A stretch of DNA of 64,000 nucleotides from NCBI GenBank assembly GCA_963780815.1, contig CAWADG010000002.1, forward strand, positions 1 through 64,000. Reading direction: 5' to 3'. A program made the position numbers and the translations under genes. The DNA is from VRUE01 sp963780815. Its GTDB lineage: Bacteria > Actinomycetota > Thermoleophilia > Solirubrobacterales > 70-9. Of the stretch, positions 1 through 6,737 are shown one piece after another (the stretch's first letter is position 1; each line of letters opens with the position of its first letter). The notes beneath the pieces were generated by a model. The model was not told where the DNA came from, did not search any database, and saw only the letters and a list, made by a program, of their open reading frames with translations.

Positions 1-9
1 GTGATGATG

Positions 10-77
10 CCAATCGGGTCCAAGACCGAGAAATCCCCGACTAGCGGGGGTTTCTCCTATAGCAGGGGCCCGATTGG
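10..77. terminator. Nested hairpin, terminator-like
   Basis: An inner 10-bp stem (30-39 with 45-54, one G-T pair, loop ACTAG) lies inside an outer 9-bp inverted repeat (CCAATCGGG at 10-18 with CCCGATTGG at 69-77). The inner right arm ends in TTTC followed by a pyrimidine-rich stretch, as an intrinsic terminator would. The gene it would end lies outside the window or has been lost. Positions 78-167 show nothing else I can support. Confidence 0.5.
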
Positions 78-167
78 TCTCTAACTACAACCCACGGATA
101 GTCGAGCAGATACATCCCGCGGATTGAAGTCGTAGCTGGCGCTCGGTTGAAGGCCGCCAGGAAGGCC

Positions 168-374
168 TTAGGCCTGGGGCGTCGAAGCGGGCGGGGCTGG
201 CGTGGGGCCATGCCTGCGCATCACCTCCATCAACCCAGCAACGTCTGGCGGGCCGCCGGCGGAGACGGCGCGACCTCGCCGATCTCATGGAAGTAGCCGG
301 GCCCGAAAACCCCGGGGCTGGCAATCGCAAGGAATGTCGCGTCCGCGCCACCGCGGTTCTCAAAGCCGTGGATC
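168..374 (-). pseudogene. C-terminal remnant of a cupin-domain protein
   Basis: Read on the minus strand, the segment encodes HGFENRGG..FLAIASPGVFGPGYF, the C-terminal half of a small cupin (the pattern of a histidine and neighbours, then a Pro-Gly turn and a final Tyr-Phe). After a one-base frame change near 243 it continues as LMEVMRRHG..PAPP and stops at the TAA at 168-170, a plausible natural C-terminus. The N-terminal half is missing: cupin similarity ends exactly where the repeat at 375-467 begins. It cannot encode a working cupin. Confidence 0.5.
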
Positions 375-467
375 GGCCTACGCGAAGCCTCTTGGGCACG
401 GAGCCGAACCCCCAGACTCGGATTCAATCCCGCAATGGTGAGGGCTGCGAGACGAACAGGCGAACAC
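375..467. repeat. Two-part repeat, copy 1 (block B then block A inverted)
   Basis: Block B (375-412, 38 bp) and block A (413-467, 55 bp, reverse-complemented) both recur at 49908-50000 almost without change. There the order is A then B, with A in the opposite orientation relative to B. Weaker similarity continues a further 30-40 bp beyond block A. No open reading frame is convincing. It abuts a truncated cupin gene, as if inserted or recombined there. Confidence 0.6.
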
Positions 468-550
468 AGCGCCCGCGAAGCCCGCCCCAGGGCGGAATCG
501 CCACGGGGCGCATGGGCAGGGGAATGCCGACTGGTAAGACGGCTTCCGTC

Positions 551-2761
551 CTAGCGGTGGGCCCGTCGCCTCTTCTTGATCTTCACGCACCTGGCCTTGC
601 CCTTGACCTTTCTCTTCCTGAAGCCCTTTCTGCACTTCAGCGTCTTCTTGTGGATGCTCACGGGCAGCGGGACGACGTCGAAGGTCGCCGTCACGGTGGT
701 GTCGGCGCCGAGCGTCACCACGCAGGTCCCCGCGCCCGCGCAGGCGCCGCCGGACCAGCCGGCGAAGCTGGACCCGAAGGCGGGAGAGGGGCTCAGCGTT
801 ACGGTGGATCCCTCGTCGTAGGGTCCCGAGCAGGTGCCGGCGGCGGCGGCGCAGCCAGAGATCGCGCCCGAGTCGGCGCTGACCGTGCCCGAGCCGGGGC
901 CCGCCGCGGCGACGGTGAGAAGGTGGGTGACATGGGTGAAGGTGGCGGTGACGCCGGCGTCGGAGCTGCCGATGTCCAGTTCGCAGCTGTCGGCGGCCGG
1001 GCGGGTGCAGCCGCTCCATTCGACCCTGTCATGGAGGGCCGGGCTCGCGGTCAAAGTGACGGTTGAGCCTTCGTCGTAGGGTCCCGAGCAGGTGCCGGCG
1101 GCGGCGGCGCAGCCAGAGATCGCGCCCGAGTCGGCGCTGACCGTGCCCGAGCCGGGGCCCGCCGCGGCGACGGTGAGAAGGTGGGTGACATGGGTGAAGG
1201 TGGCGGTGACGCCGGCGTCGGAGCTGCCGATGTCCAGTTCGCAGCTGTCGGCGGCCGGGCGGGTGCAGCCGCTCCATTCGACCCTGTCATGGAGGGCCGG
1301 GCTCGCGGTCAAAGTGACGGTTGAGCCTTCGTCGTAGGGTCCCGAGCAGGTGCCGGCGGCGGCGGCGCAGCCAGAGATCGCGCCCGAGTCGGCGCTGACC
1401 GTGCCCGAGCCGGGGCCCGTGACCGAGACGCTCAGGGTGTGATGCGGTGGACGGACGGTCACTTCGCGGCTGGTCGAATAGGCGAAGCCACCGTCGTCTC
1501 TTACCGTGAGGGTGACGGTGAAGGTGCCGGCGGTTGCGAAGGTGTGTGTCGGGGCCGGACCGGTGGCCGAGCCTTCGTCGCCAAAGCCCCAGGAGTAGGA
1601 GAGGATCCCACCGGAGCCGGGCGATGAGCCGCTGCCGTCGAAGGAGGCGGACTGGCCGGCGACGACTTCGCCGGGGTCGGCGATCGAGGGAGTCGCCGGA
1701 GCGACCCGCTGGACACATTCGCCGACGTCGTTGCTCCACTCCTGTTGGAGGTAGTAGTGGGCGCCGTCGATCGACTGGTTGAAGAAGCTGCCCGCGGAAC
1801 CGCCCAGCGGGCTACCGTAATCTTCCTCTGACGGGGTGTTGCGACACTCGTCGCCGTTCTCGTAGCCTTCCTTGTCGAACCAGGCGTTCAGCTTCGGGTC
1901 GGTGATCGACTCGTTGGCCTCGTGGCTGAGGCCGCTGAAGGTGTCGTCGGCGTTGCCGTTTGCGTTGCCGTTCGGGTATTGCCCGACCCCGCAGCCGGAC
2001 ACGTCGCCTGGCGCGTAGCCGATGTTGGCGTAGACGGTTTCGGGAGACGCGGAGAAGCTGTGGTAGGCACAGAACTCCTTGTCGAAGCATTCCTTGCCGG
2101 ACGAATCAAAACAGCTGCCGGCGTGGGGCGGGAGGAGGACGTAGTACTCGGCCCCGAGCCCATGTGGCCAGCCCTGCGCGGCGACCACCGCATTGACCTC
2201 GGCGTCAAGCTTCGCGTCGGTGATGCAGGCGGTGAACGATTCTCCAAAGCCGGAGTAGGGCGCACAGGTGCCGCTGGTCGGGTACGCGGTCGTGTCGGTG
2301 GTTGCTTCTCCGAAGGAGTCGTCGTAGGTGGCGTGGCCGCTCCCGTCCGTGTACTGGGCGCTGACCGAGTAAACGTTGCTCGGCATGCCGCTGTCGGTAC
2401 CGACGTGTTGGAGGAAGGCTTCGATCGCCGTCTGGTACCCGCTGGGGAATGCATAGCCGCTCGGGGCCCAGAAGATCGCGTAAGCGGCCTGGGAGTGCAT
2501 GACCGGGCCACCGTGGTAGAGCAGCGGCGGCTTGCCGGTTGGTGTGGCGCTCCGAGTTGTCGCGCCGCCCTGAGTCCGGGCGGCGACAGGAGCCGCCGCG
2601 CCTTCTTTCAGGGGGAGATAGGAGATGCGTCCCGCGGCGGAGTTGACGACGACCGCGCCGGCCGGCGCACACACGCTGAGCGGGGCAAGCAGTCCGACCA
2701 AGGCGCCGAGAACCATTGGTCTTGCCACCGACCTCCTTCTTACGGCTCCCTTTCCTCGCAT
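551..2761 (-). CDS. Secreted PHI-1/EXORDIUM-like protein with PKD domain and tandem repeats
   Basis: This is a 736-residue exported protein. The N-terminus is basic, then a hydrophobic segment ending near an Ala-Gly-Ala site (residue about 37) forms a signal peptide. Residues about 80-330 contain YAIFWAPSGY and other motifs reminiscent of phosphate-induced/EXORDIUM proteins and rich in Cys. A PKD domain follows (about 335-420, WGFGDEG..HTF). Then come 2.4 copies of an 86-residue bacterial-repeat module (about 447-650), a further half module, and a strongly basic tail (KKTLKCRKGF...KKRRR). I associate that tail type with Thermoleophilia secreted proteins. The role is probably at the cell surface; no catalytic function is claimed. 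Start is the ATG at 2761. Confidence 0.75.
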   Translation of the reverse strand: MRGKGAVRRRSVARPMVLGALVGLLAPLSVCAPAGAVVVNSAAGRISYLPLKEGAAAPVAARTQGGATTRSATPTGKPPLLYHGGPVMHSQAAYAIFWAPSGYAFPSGYQTAIEAFLQHVGTDSGMPSNVYSVSAQYTDGSGHATYDDSFGEATTDTTAYPTSGTCAPYSGFGESFTACITDAKLDAEVNAVVAAQGWPHGLGAEYYVLLPPHAGSCFDSSGKECFDKEFCAYHSFSASPETVYANIGYAPGDVSGCGVGQYPNGNANGNADDTFSGLSHEANESITDPKLNAWFDKEGYENGDECRNTPSEEDYGSPLGGSAGSFFNQSIDGAHYYLQQEWSNDVGECVQRVAPATPSIADPGEVVAGQSASFDGSGSSPGSGGILSYSWGFGDEGSATGPAPTHTFATAGTFTVTLTVRDDGGFAYSTSREVTVRPPHHTLSVSVTGPGSGTVSADSGAISGCAAAAGTCSGPYDEGSTVTLTASPALHDRVEWSGCTRPAADSCELDIGSSDAGVTATFTHVTHLLTVAAAGPGSGTVSADSGAISGCAAAAGTCSGPYDEGSTVTLTASPALHDRVEWSGCTRPAADSCELDIGSSDAGVTATFTHVTHLLTVAAAGPGSGTVSADSGAISGCAAAAGTCSGPYDEGSTVTLSPSPAFGSSFAGWSGGACAGAGTCVVTLGADTTVTATFDVVPLPVSIHKKTLKCRKGFRKRKVKGKARCVKIKKRRRAHR
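812..1419. repeat. 258-bp in-frame tandem repeat, about 2.4 copies
   Basis: Units 812-1069 and 1070-1327 and the partial unit 1328-1419 are essentially identical at the DNA level, not only in protein. Period 258 bp equals 86 codons, so copy number can change without breaking the frame. Each unit encodes a Cys-containing module with a GPGSGTVSAD start and a DRVEWSGC core. Confidence 0.9.
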
Positions 2762-2803
2762 CTGTCGCCCCGGCAGGCGATGCTATCGGGCCGCTGGGAG
2801 CTT

Positions 2804-2995
2804 CTACTTCAGCGTGACCTTCGCCGTGTCGGCGTTGGCCGTGCCGCGGGTGGCGTGAAGGTGACGGACACCTTGACCTTGGCCTTGCCCATCTTCTTGA
2901 GCTTCGTCTTGGCCTTGCCCTTCGGTTTGACGAGGAGCATCACCGTCCCGGCCGCGCTCACCGTAGCCGCCCCCGCCCGACCGCTCCCAGCGTTC
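2804..2995 (-). pseudogene. C-terminal remnant of a secreted Lys-rich repeat protein
   Basis: The minus strand reads VKPKGKAKTKLKKMGKAKVK..VTFTP. With a one-base shift it then reads RGTANADTAKVTLK and a stop at 2804-2806. This resembles the last strand of Ig-like or big secreted proteins of Thermoleophilia (KLKKKGKAKVKVKVTYTP type). No start codon or upstream domain remains, so it is a decayed tail just upstream of the PKD gene. Confidence 0.45.
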
Positions 2996-3087
2996 GTCTG
3001 CTCGTCTCGCAGGCGAACGTGAACCTCGAGACGAGCAGGCGTCCAGGTTGGGCGGACGCCAGATCTATCCGAGCGTCAGGTTGACCT

Positions 3088-3143
3088 AAGCAATGCCGGA
3101 GGAGGGACTCGAACCGCCGACACGCGGATTACGATCGCGCGCC
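3088..3143 (-). repeat. tRNA-3'-half-like direct repeat, copy 1
   Basis: This 56-bp segment matches 4222-4277 with only 3 differences. On the minus strand it looks like a tRNA anticodon loop (ATCGTAA), a variable region, a T loop (TTCGAGT) and acceptor end (CTCCGGC, A), with no encoded CCA. The T stem does not pair properly and no D arm or 5' acceptor strand exists, so this is not a functional tRNA. The form is what is left when an element integrates into a tRNA 3' end. Confidence 0.6.
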
Positions 3144-3209
3144 GGGAGTCGCGGCTGTTTCCGGCTCATGCCTTGCCACCCCCTTTGCCACCTCGTAACC
3201 CGAGCCAAT

Positions 3210-3635
3210 CTAGTTCCCGTCAGCGCACGCAACGAGCAGAGCGGCGAGCAGACCGTCTGGGTCGTAGAGGATCCGCATCCCATCCGAGATGACTTTTCGC
3301 GTACCGGAATCCGGCGGATCGATCGTGGCCCAGGCTGGCGTCCCGATTCCGAGGTCTATCTCTAGGCCACTCGGAAGAGCGAACCGACGCTCGACGACCG
3401 CGCCCCAGGACGAGGTGCGTACCAGCTGCGCCACCCCTAATTCTTCAAGCCAGTCTTCGCGCTCGACGTAGTCCGAGGGTGCCTCGGTCAGTAGGAGGAC
3501 ATCGAGGTCTGAATCCGGTCTGGGAGCGCCGTAAACCCGCGAGCCAACAAGGGCGAGGGCACAGATGTCGGGCCGCCGTTCGGCCCAATGTGGAAGGCGC
3601 TCGATAAAGGCTTGAAGTTCAGGGTCCCCGTCCAC
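3210..3635 (-). CDS. MNT-type nucleotidyltransferase
   Basis: This 141-residue protein has the minimal nucleotidyltransferase fold. The motif GS at residues 31-32 is followed by SDLD with Asp43 and Asp45, the usual metal-binding pair. The family transfers a nucleotidyl group to a protein or small molecule and is common as the antitoxin of HEPN/MNT toxin pairs, or as a stand-alone resistance-type enzyme. No HEPN partner is visible. The gene lies between two tRNA-like direct repeats. Start is the ATG at 3635. Confidence 0.75.
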   Translation of the reverse strand: MDGDPELQAFIERLPHWAERRPDICALALVGSRVYGAPRPDSDLDVLLLTEAPSDYVEREDWLEELGVAQLVRTSSWGAVVERRFALPSGLEIDLGIGTPAWATIDPPDSGTRKVISDGMRILYDPDGLLAALLVACADGN

Positions 3636-3720
3636 TAACGCGACCCTAGAGGCAAGTCGTGTTTAGAGGGGCGACTGGCCGCACCCCGGCTTTTCAGACG
3701 CAGGCCCCTGCTTCCTCGCG

Positions 3721-3760
3721 ACGGGGTCAACCTTATTCATGCGGGGAAGGTTGACCCCGT
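3721..3760. repeat. Perfect 14-bp inverted repeat
   Basis: ACGGGGTCAACCTT at 3721-3734 pairs perfectly with AAGGTTGACCCCGT at 3747-3760 across a 12-nt loop. There is no T tract, so it is not a classic terminator. It sits between the divergent nucleotidyltransferase and the small gene at 3828, so it could be an operator, a REP-like element or a transposon end. Confidence 0.7.
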
Positions 3761-3827
3761 ACTCCGGGTAGGCTCAGGAGAGGACCCTAGTCGTGCCCAC
3801 CTTGCACGTTCGGAGGAGACAGAGGAC

Positions 3828-4124
3828 GTGGACGATCGACGGACGCGGGATCACATCAAGCAGCATGCTGACGCGGTTCTGCGCGGCGACACGGGCGCCG
3901 CCGCGTCGGACTTCATCGAGCAGCTGCGCCCCCAACTTCCCCAGATTGCCTCAGCCCTGCCGCGGCCGGTCACGCGCTTCGAGATTCTTAGCGTCGAGGT
4001 CGGCGACACGGAGAGCGTGGCGATGATCCGCTACTCCGGCGACAGTGGCGACGTAACAATGCGCTCTCGCTGGCAGGACCAAGGTGGACGCCCCAGGATC
4101 GTGAGCGCCGGGCCAGCCGAGTAG
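3828..4124 (+). CDS. Hypothetical 98-residue protein
   Basis: I do not recognise the family. The GTG start at 3828 follows a good Shine-Dalgarno sequence, GGAGGAGAC, at 3812-3820. The predicted product is soluble and acidic, with an alpha-helical first half (residues 1-45) and a beta-rich second half (FEILSVEVGD...IRYSGDSGDV). This is faintly like a small SnoaL/NTF2-type fold, but that is only an impression. It lies inside the segment bounded by the tRNA-like repeats. Confidence 0.5.
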   Translation: MDDRRTRDHIKQHADAVLRGDTGAAASDFIEQLRPQLPQIASALPRPVTRFEILSVEVGDTESVAMIRYSGDSGDVTMRSRWQDQGGRPRIVSAGPAE

Positions 4125-4221
4125 GCCGCCCCCCCTAAAGCGGGTCGGACTCGGCGAGGGGAACCGACAACCTCCATGCCGATTCAAAAACGCTGCCCGG
4201 AGGTGGCGCATTTGGCCCTTC

Positions 4222-4277
4222 AAGCAATGCCGGAGGAGGGACTCGAACCTCCGACACGCGGATTATGATCCCGCGCC
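4222..4277 (-). repeat. tRNA-3'-half-like direct repeat, copy 2
   Basis: Same element as 3088-3143 with 3 substitutions in 56 bp. The pseudo-anticodon loop reads ATCATAA. The upstream sequence can form six acceptor pairs by reading CCGGAG, but there is no D arm, so I do not call a tRNA. Together the copies bracket about 1.1 kb containing the nucleotidyltransferase and the 98-residue gene. Confidence 0.6.
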
Positions 4278-4365
4278 CTGACTGCGACGGAGTGTGGCCG
4301 CTCCGGAATTGGCTTGCACACCGTTGAGGGGGTCGAGCCCACTGCTGAAGCACGGACGCTGGGCA

Positions 4366-4459
4366 GAGTGCCATCGACGATCAGCTCGCGCAGTTGGTCC
4401 GCGACCTGCTCAAAGGAGCGACAGACGGGGCGCACACCGAGCAGGTCGGGTGTCGCGGG
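4366..4459 (-). pseudogene. Possible N-terminal remnant of a GntR-family regulator
   Basis: Just downstream of the acyl-CoA dehydrogenase the minus strand reads SFEQVADQLRELIVDGTL, which matches the first helix of GntR/FadR-type winged-helix regulators. The expected continuation (a Pro-Gly turn and LPSE) is absent and the frame runs into unrelated sequence. Only about 20 residues support this, so it is a tentative fragment. Confidence 0.35.
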
Positions 4460-4462
4460 CCA

Positions 4463-5621
4463 TCAGTAGGACCTCGGCAGCCCCAGCACGTGCTGGCCGA
4501 CAAAAGCCTGAACCAGGTTGTTGGCGACCGGTGCGGTCTGGTAGAGGCGGGTCTCACGGAACTTGCGCTCGATGTCGTACTCCTGGGCGAATCCAAAGCC
4601 GCCCAGCGCATCGAGGGCGGCGTTCGCAGCCTCCCAGGAAGCCTCCGAGGCGAGGAACTTGGCCATGTTGGCCTCGGCTGCTGGGCGCTGATTGGTGTCG
4701 TAGAGCCAGGCGGCCTTCCAGCGCATCAGGCTGGCGGCCTTCGACCGACATGTGGGCTCTGGCGAGCGGGAACTGCACGCCCTGGTTGGCGCCGATCGGT
4801 CGGCCGAAGACGACCCGCTCGCCGGCGTAGGAGGAAGCGCGATCTATGAAGAAACGGCCGTCGCCGATGCACTCAGCGGCGATCAGGATCCGCTCCGCGT
4901 TCATCCCGTCAAGGATGTACTGAAACCCCTTCCCCTCCTCGCCGATCAGCGCGCCCGCAGGCAGCTCGAGCCCGTCGATGAAGATCTCGGTCGTCGCGTG
5001 GTTCATCATCGTCTTGATCGGCTTGATCGTCAGTTGCGATCCGCGATCGCGCATGTCGACCAGGAAGACCGAAATCCCGTCGCTCTTCCTCTCGACCTCT
5101 CTCGCTGGGGTGGTTCGCGCCAGCAGCACCATCAGGTCGGAGTGTTCGGCCCGCGAAGTCCAGATCTTGTGGCCGTCGACCACGTAGCCCTCCTCGGTCC
5201 GGCGGGCGAAGGTCTTGATGTTGGTGGTGTCCGAGCCGGCGTCGGGCTCGGTCACGCCGAAGGCCTGCAGGCGCAGTCCCCCGGCGGCGATCTTCGGTAG
5301 GAACTCGGCCTTCTGCCGGTCCGAGCCGTGGCGCAGGAGCGTGCCCATCGTGTACATCTGGGCATGACAGGCGGCGGCGTTGCAGCCGCTCGCGCAGATC
5401 TCCTCGAGGATCGCGCTTGCCGCTCCGATCCCGAGCCCCGAGCCGCCGTACTCCTCCGGGATCAGGGCGGCGAGCCACCCTTTCTCCGTGAGCGCCTGGA
5501 CGAACTGGGTCGGATAACTGTCAGGCTCGAGCTTGCGCCAGTATTCGCCGGGGAAGTCGGCGCAGAGATCCCGCACTGCCGCGCGGATGTCGCTGACCTC
5601 GTCGCTGATCGCGAAGTCCAT
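4463..5621 (-). pseudogene. Acyl-CoA dehydrogenase, single-base frameshift
   Basis: This flavoprotein should oxidise an acyl-CoA to the enoyl-CoA and pass electrons to ETF. Residues 1-300 are in one frame (MDFAISDE, then QAFGVTEPDAGSDT and IWTSRAEHSD for FAD binding). The C-terminal 85 residues are in another, including GGFGFAQEYDIER, where the family's catalytic Glu lies. One extra G near 4737 explains the break. Removing it gives 385 residues, the normal family length. The ATG at 5621 lies a few bases after the MaoC stop, so the two are co-transcribed. Either a sequencing error or a very recent pseudogene. Confidence 0.8.
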
Positions 5622-5624
5622 CTG

Positions 5625-6149
5625 TCAGCCTCGCCAGCTCTCCTGCGGATCCGGGAAGCCGTCCTGGGCCTGCGGGGCACTGCGCCGGTAGACCATGAAG
5701 GAGCGCTTGAACTCGACCACGGTCTCGCCCCGCTGGTTGATTCCGCGGGTCCGCAGCAGGACGATGCCGACGTCCTGGTCGGAGCCCGACTCGCGCAGGT
5801 CGAGAATCTCCGACTCGGCCCACAGGGTGTCGCCGGCGAAGACCGGCGAGGGGAGCTCGATGTCGGTCCAGGAGAGGTTGGCGGCGGCGTTCTCGCTGGT
5901 ATCGGCGACCGAGAGGCCGGTGACCAGGGAGAGGGTGAGGCAACTGTTGACGAGGGGCTTCCCGAAGCGCGTCCTGGTGGCGAACTCTGAGTTGAAATGG
6001 AGCTGGTTGGTGTTCATCGTCACCGCCGTGAACCAGACGTTGTCGGTCTCGGAGATCGTCCGCCCGATCCGGCTGTGATACACGTCGCCGACCTCGAAGT
6101 CCTCGTAGAACCTGCCGCGCCAGCTCTTGGGCACCGCTTCACTCGTCAT
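5625..6149 (-). CDS. MaoC-like (R)-enoyl-CoA hydratase / mesaconyl-CoA hydratase-like
   Basis: A 174-residue single hot-dog protein with the MaoC signature region (YEDFEVGDVY, then FGKPLVNSCLTLSLVTGL). The family hydrates enoyl-CoA thioesters. It sits 3 bp upstream of an acyl-CoA dehydrogenase and downstream of an AsnC regulator, so the pair probably performs dehydrogenation then hydration of one branched or short acyl-CoA. The N-terminal half resembles mesaconyl-CoA hydratases more than fatty-acid hydratases, but I cannot fix the substrate. Confidence 0.8.
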   Translation of the reverse strand: MTSEAVPKSWRGRFYEDFEVGDVYHSRIGRTISETDNVWFTAVTMNTNQLHFNSEFATRTRFGKPLVNSCLTLSLVTGLSVADTSENAAANLSWTDIELPSPVFAGDTLWAESEILDLRESGSDQDVGIVLLRTRGINQRGETVVEFKRSFMVYRRSAPQAQDGFPDPQESWRG

Positions 6150-6179
6150 CTCTTGCCGTCCCCTTCATTTGTTCTGTAT

Positions 6180-6629
6180 CTACCGCTCCCCCCGCGGTTC
6201 ATGAGTGTCCAAAACCATCAGGGTCTTGGTCCCGGTCACCCTGCCGCTGCGCCGCAGCTTGTCGATCGCCCCGGTGAGCCCCGCCAGGTCCCTGACCCGC
6301 AGGTGGACGAGGGCATCTGGATCGCCGGCGATCGTGTAGATCGTGTCAACCTCGCTGACACCGTCGGCGACGCCGGCGATCGCCGAGACCTCGGTGTCCC
6401 CGGCGAAGCGCAGCTCGGTGAAGGCCTCGATCGGATGCCCCAACTTGGCATGGTCGACGCGGGCGGTGTAGCCGAGGATCACCTCGAGCTCCTCCAACCG
6501 CGCCAACCGGCGCTTGACCGCTGGGGCCGATAGGCCGACGACCGAGCCGATGTCGGCGAGCGTGCGACGCCCGTCTGCGAGAAGCAGCTCGACGATTTCT
6601 CTATCGGTCCCGTCGATTTCGCCCTCCAC
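6180..6629 (-). CDS. Lrp/AsnC-family transcriptional regulator
   Basis: A protein of about 149 residues from the GTG at 6629: helix-turn-helix (DREIVELLLADGRRTLADI..VVGLSAPAVKRRL) then a RAM ligand-binding domain with the typical GDPDALVHLRV strand. A much longer open frame upstream is antisense to the gene at 6738. The family senses amino acids or 2-oxo acids. It is divergent from a 2-oxoacid-dehydrogenase-like gene and leads the MaoC/acyl-CoA dehydrogenase operon, so it likely controls both, perhaps in branched-chain or 2-oxo-acid catabolism. Confidence 0.85.
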   Translation of the reverse strand: MEGEIDGTDREIVELLLADGRRTLADIGSVVGLSAPAVKRRLARLEELEVILGYTARVDHAKLGHPIEAFTELRFAGDTEVSAIAGVADGVSEVDTIYTIAGDPDALVHLRVRDLAGLTGAIDKLRRSGRVTGTKTLMVLDTHEPRGER

Positions 6630-6737
6630 GTTGAAGAATCTTAACTTGTAAGGACGATCTTTAGAGATATCTTTCGCGGAAGGGCCTACATTGCAGCGAG
6701 AAGTTGCGCAGACGACCGCAGGTCGCCTAGTCTCCAG
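6630..6737. promoter_or_regulatory. Divergent promoter region with AT-rich palindrome
   Basis: The region between asnC-like and E1-like genes is unusually AT-rich for this window. It contains the palindrome AGATATCT at 6665-6672, embedded in a longer imperfect dyad (AAAGATATCTCTAAAGAT on the minus strand). This fits AsnC/Lrp-type binding sites, which are AT-rich dyads, but no binding is shown. Confidence 0.45.

Noticed and set aside
287..1066. A plus-strand protein of 259 residues
   Set aside because: It is antisense to the secreted PKD gene, low-complexity and inherits the 258-bp repeats only as a shadow.
4222..4305. A complete tRNA-Met/Ile gene on the minus strand
   Set aside because: Six acceptor pairs can be drawn, but there is no D arm, the T stem is mispaired, and the 3088 copy has a different pseudo-anticodon. 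It is treated as a tRNA-derived repeat.
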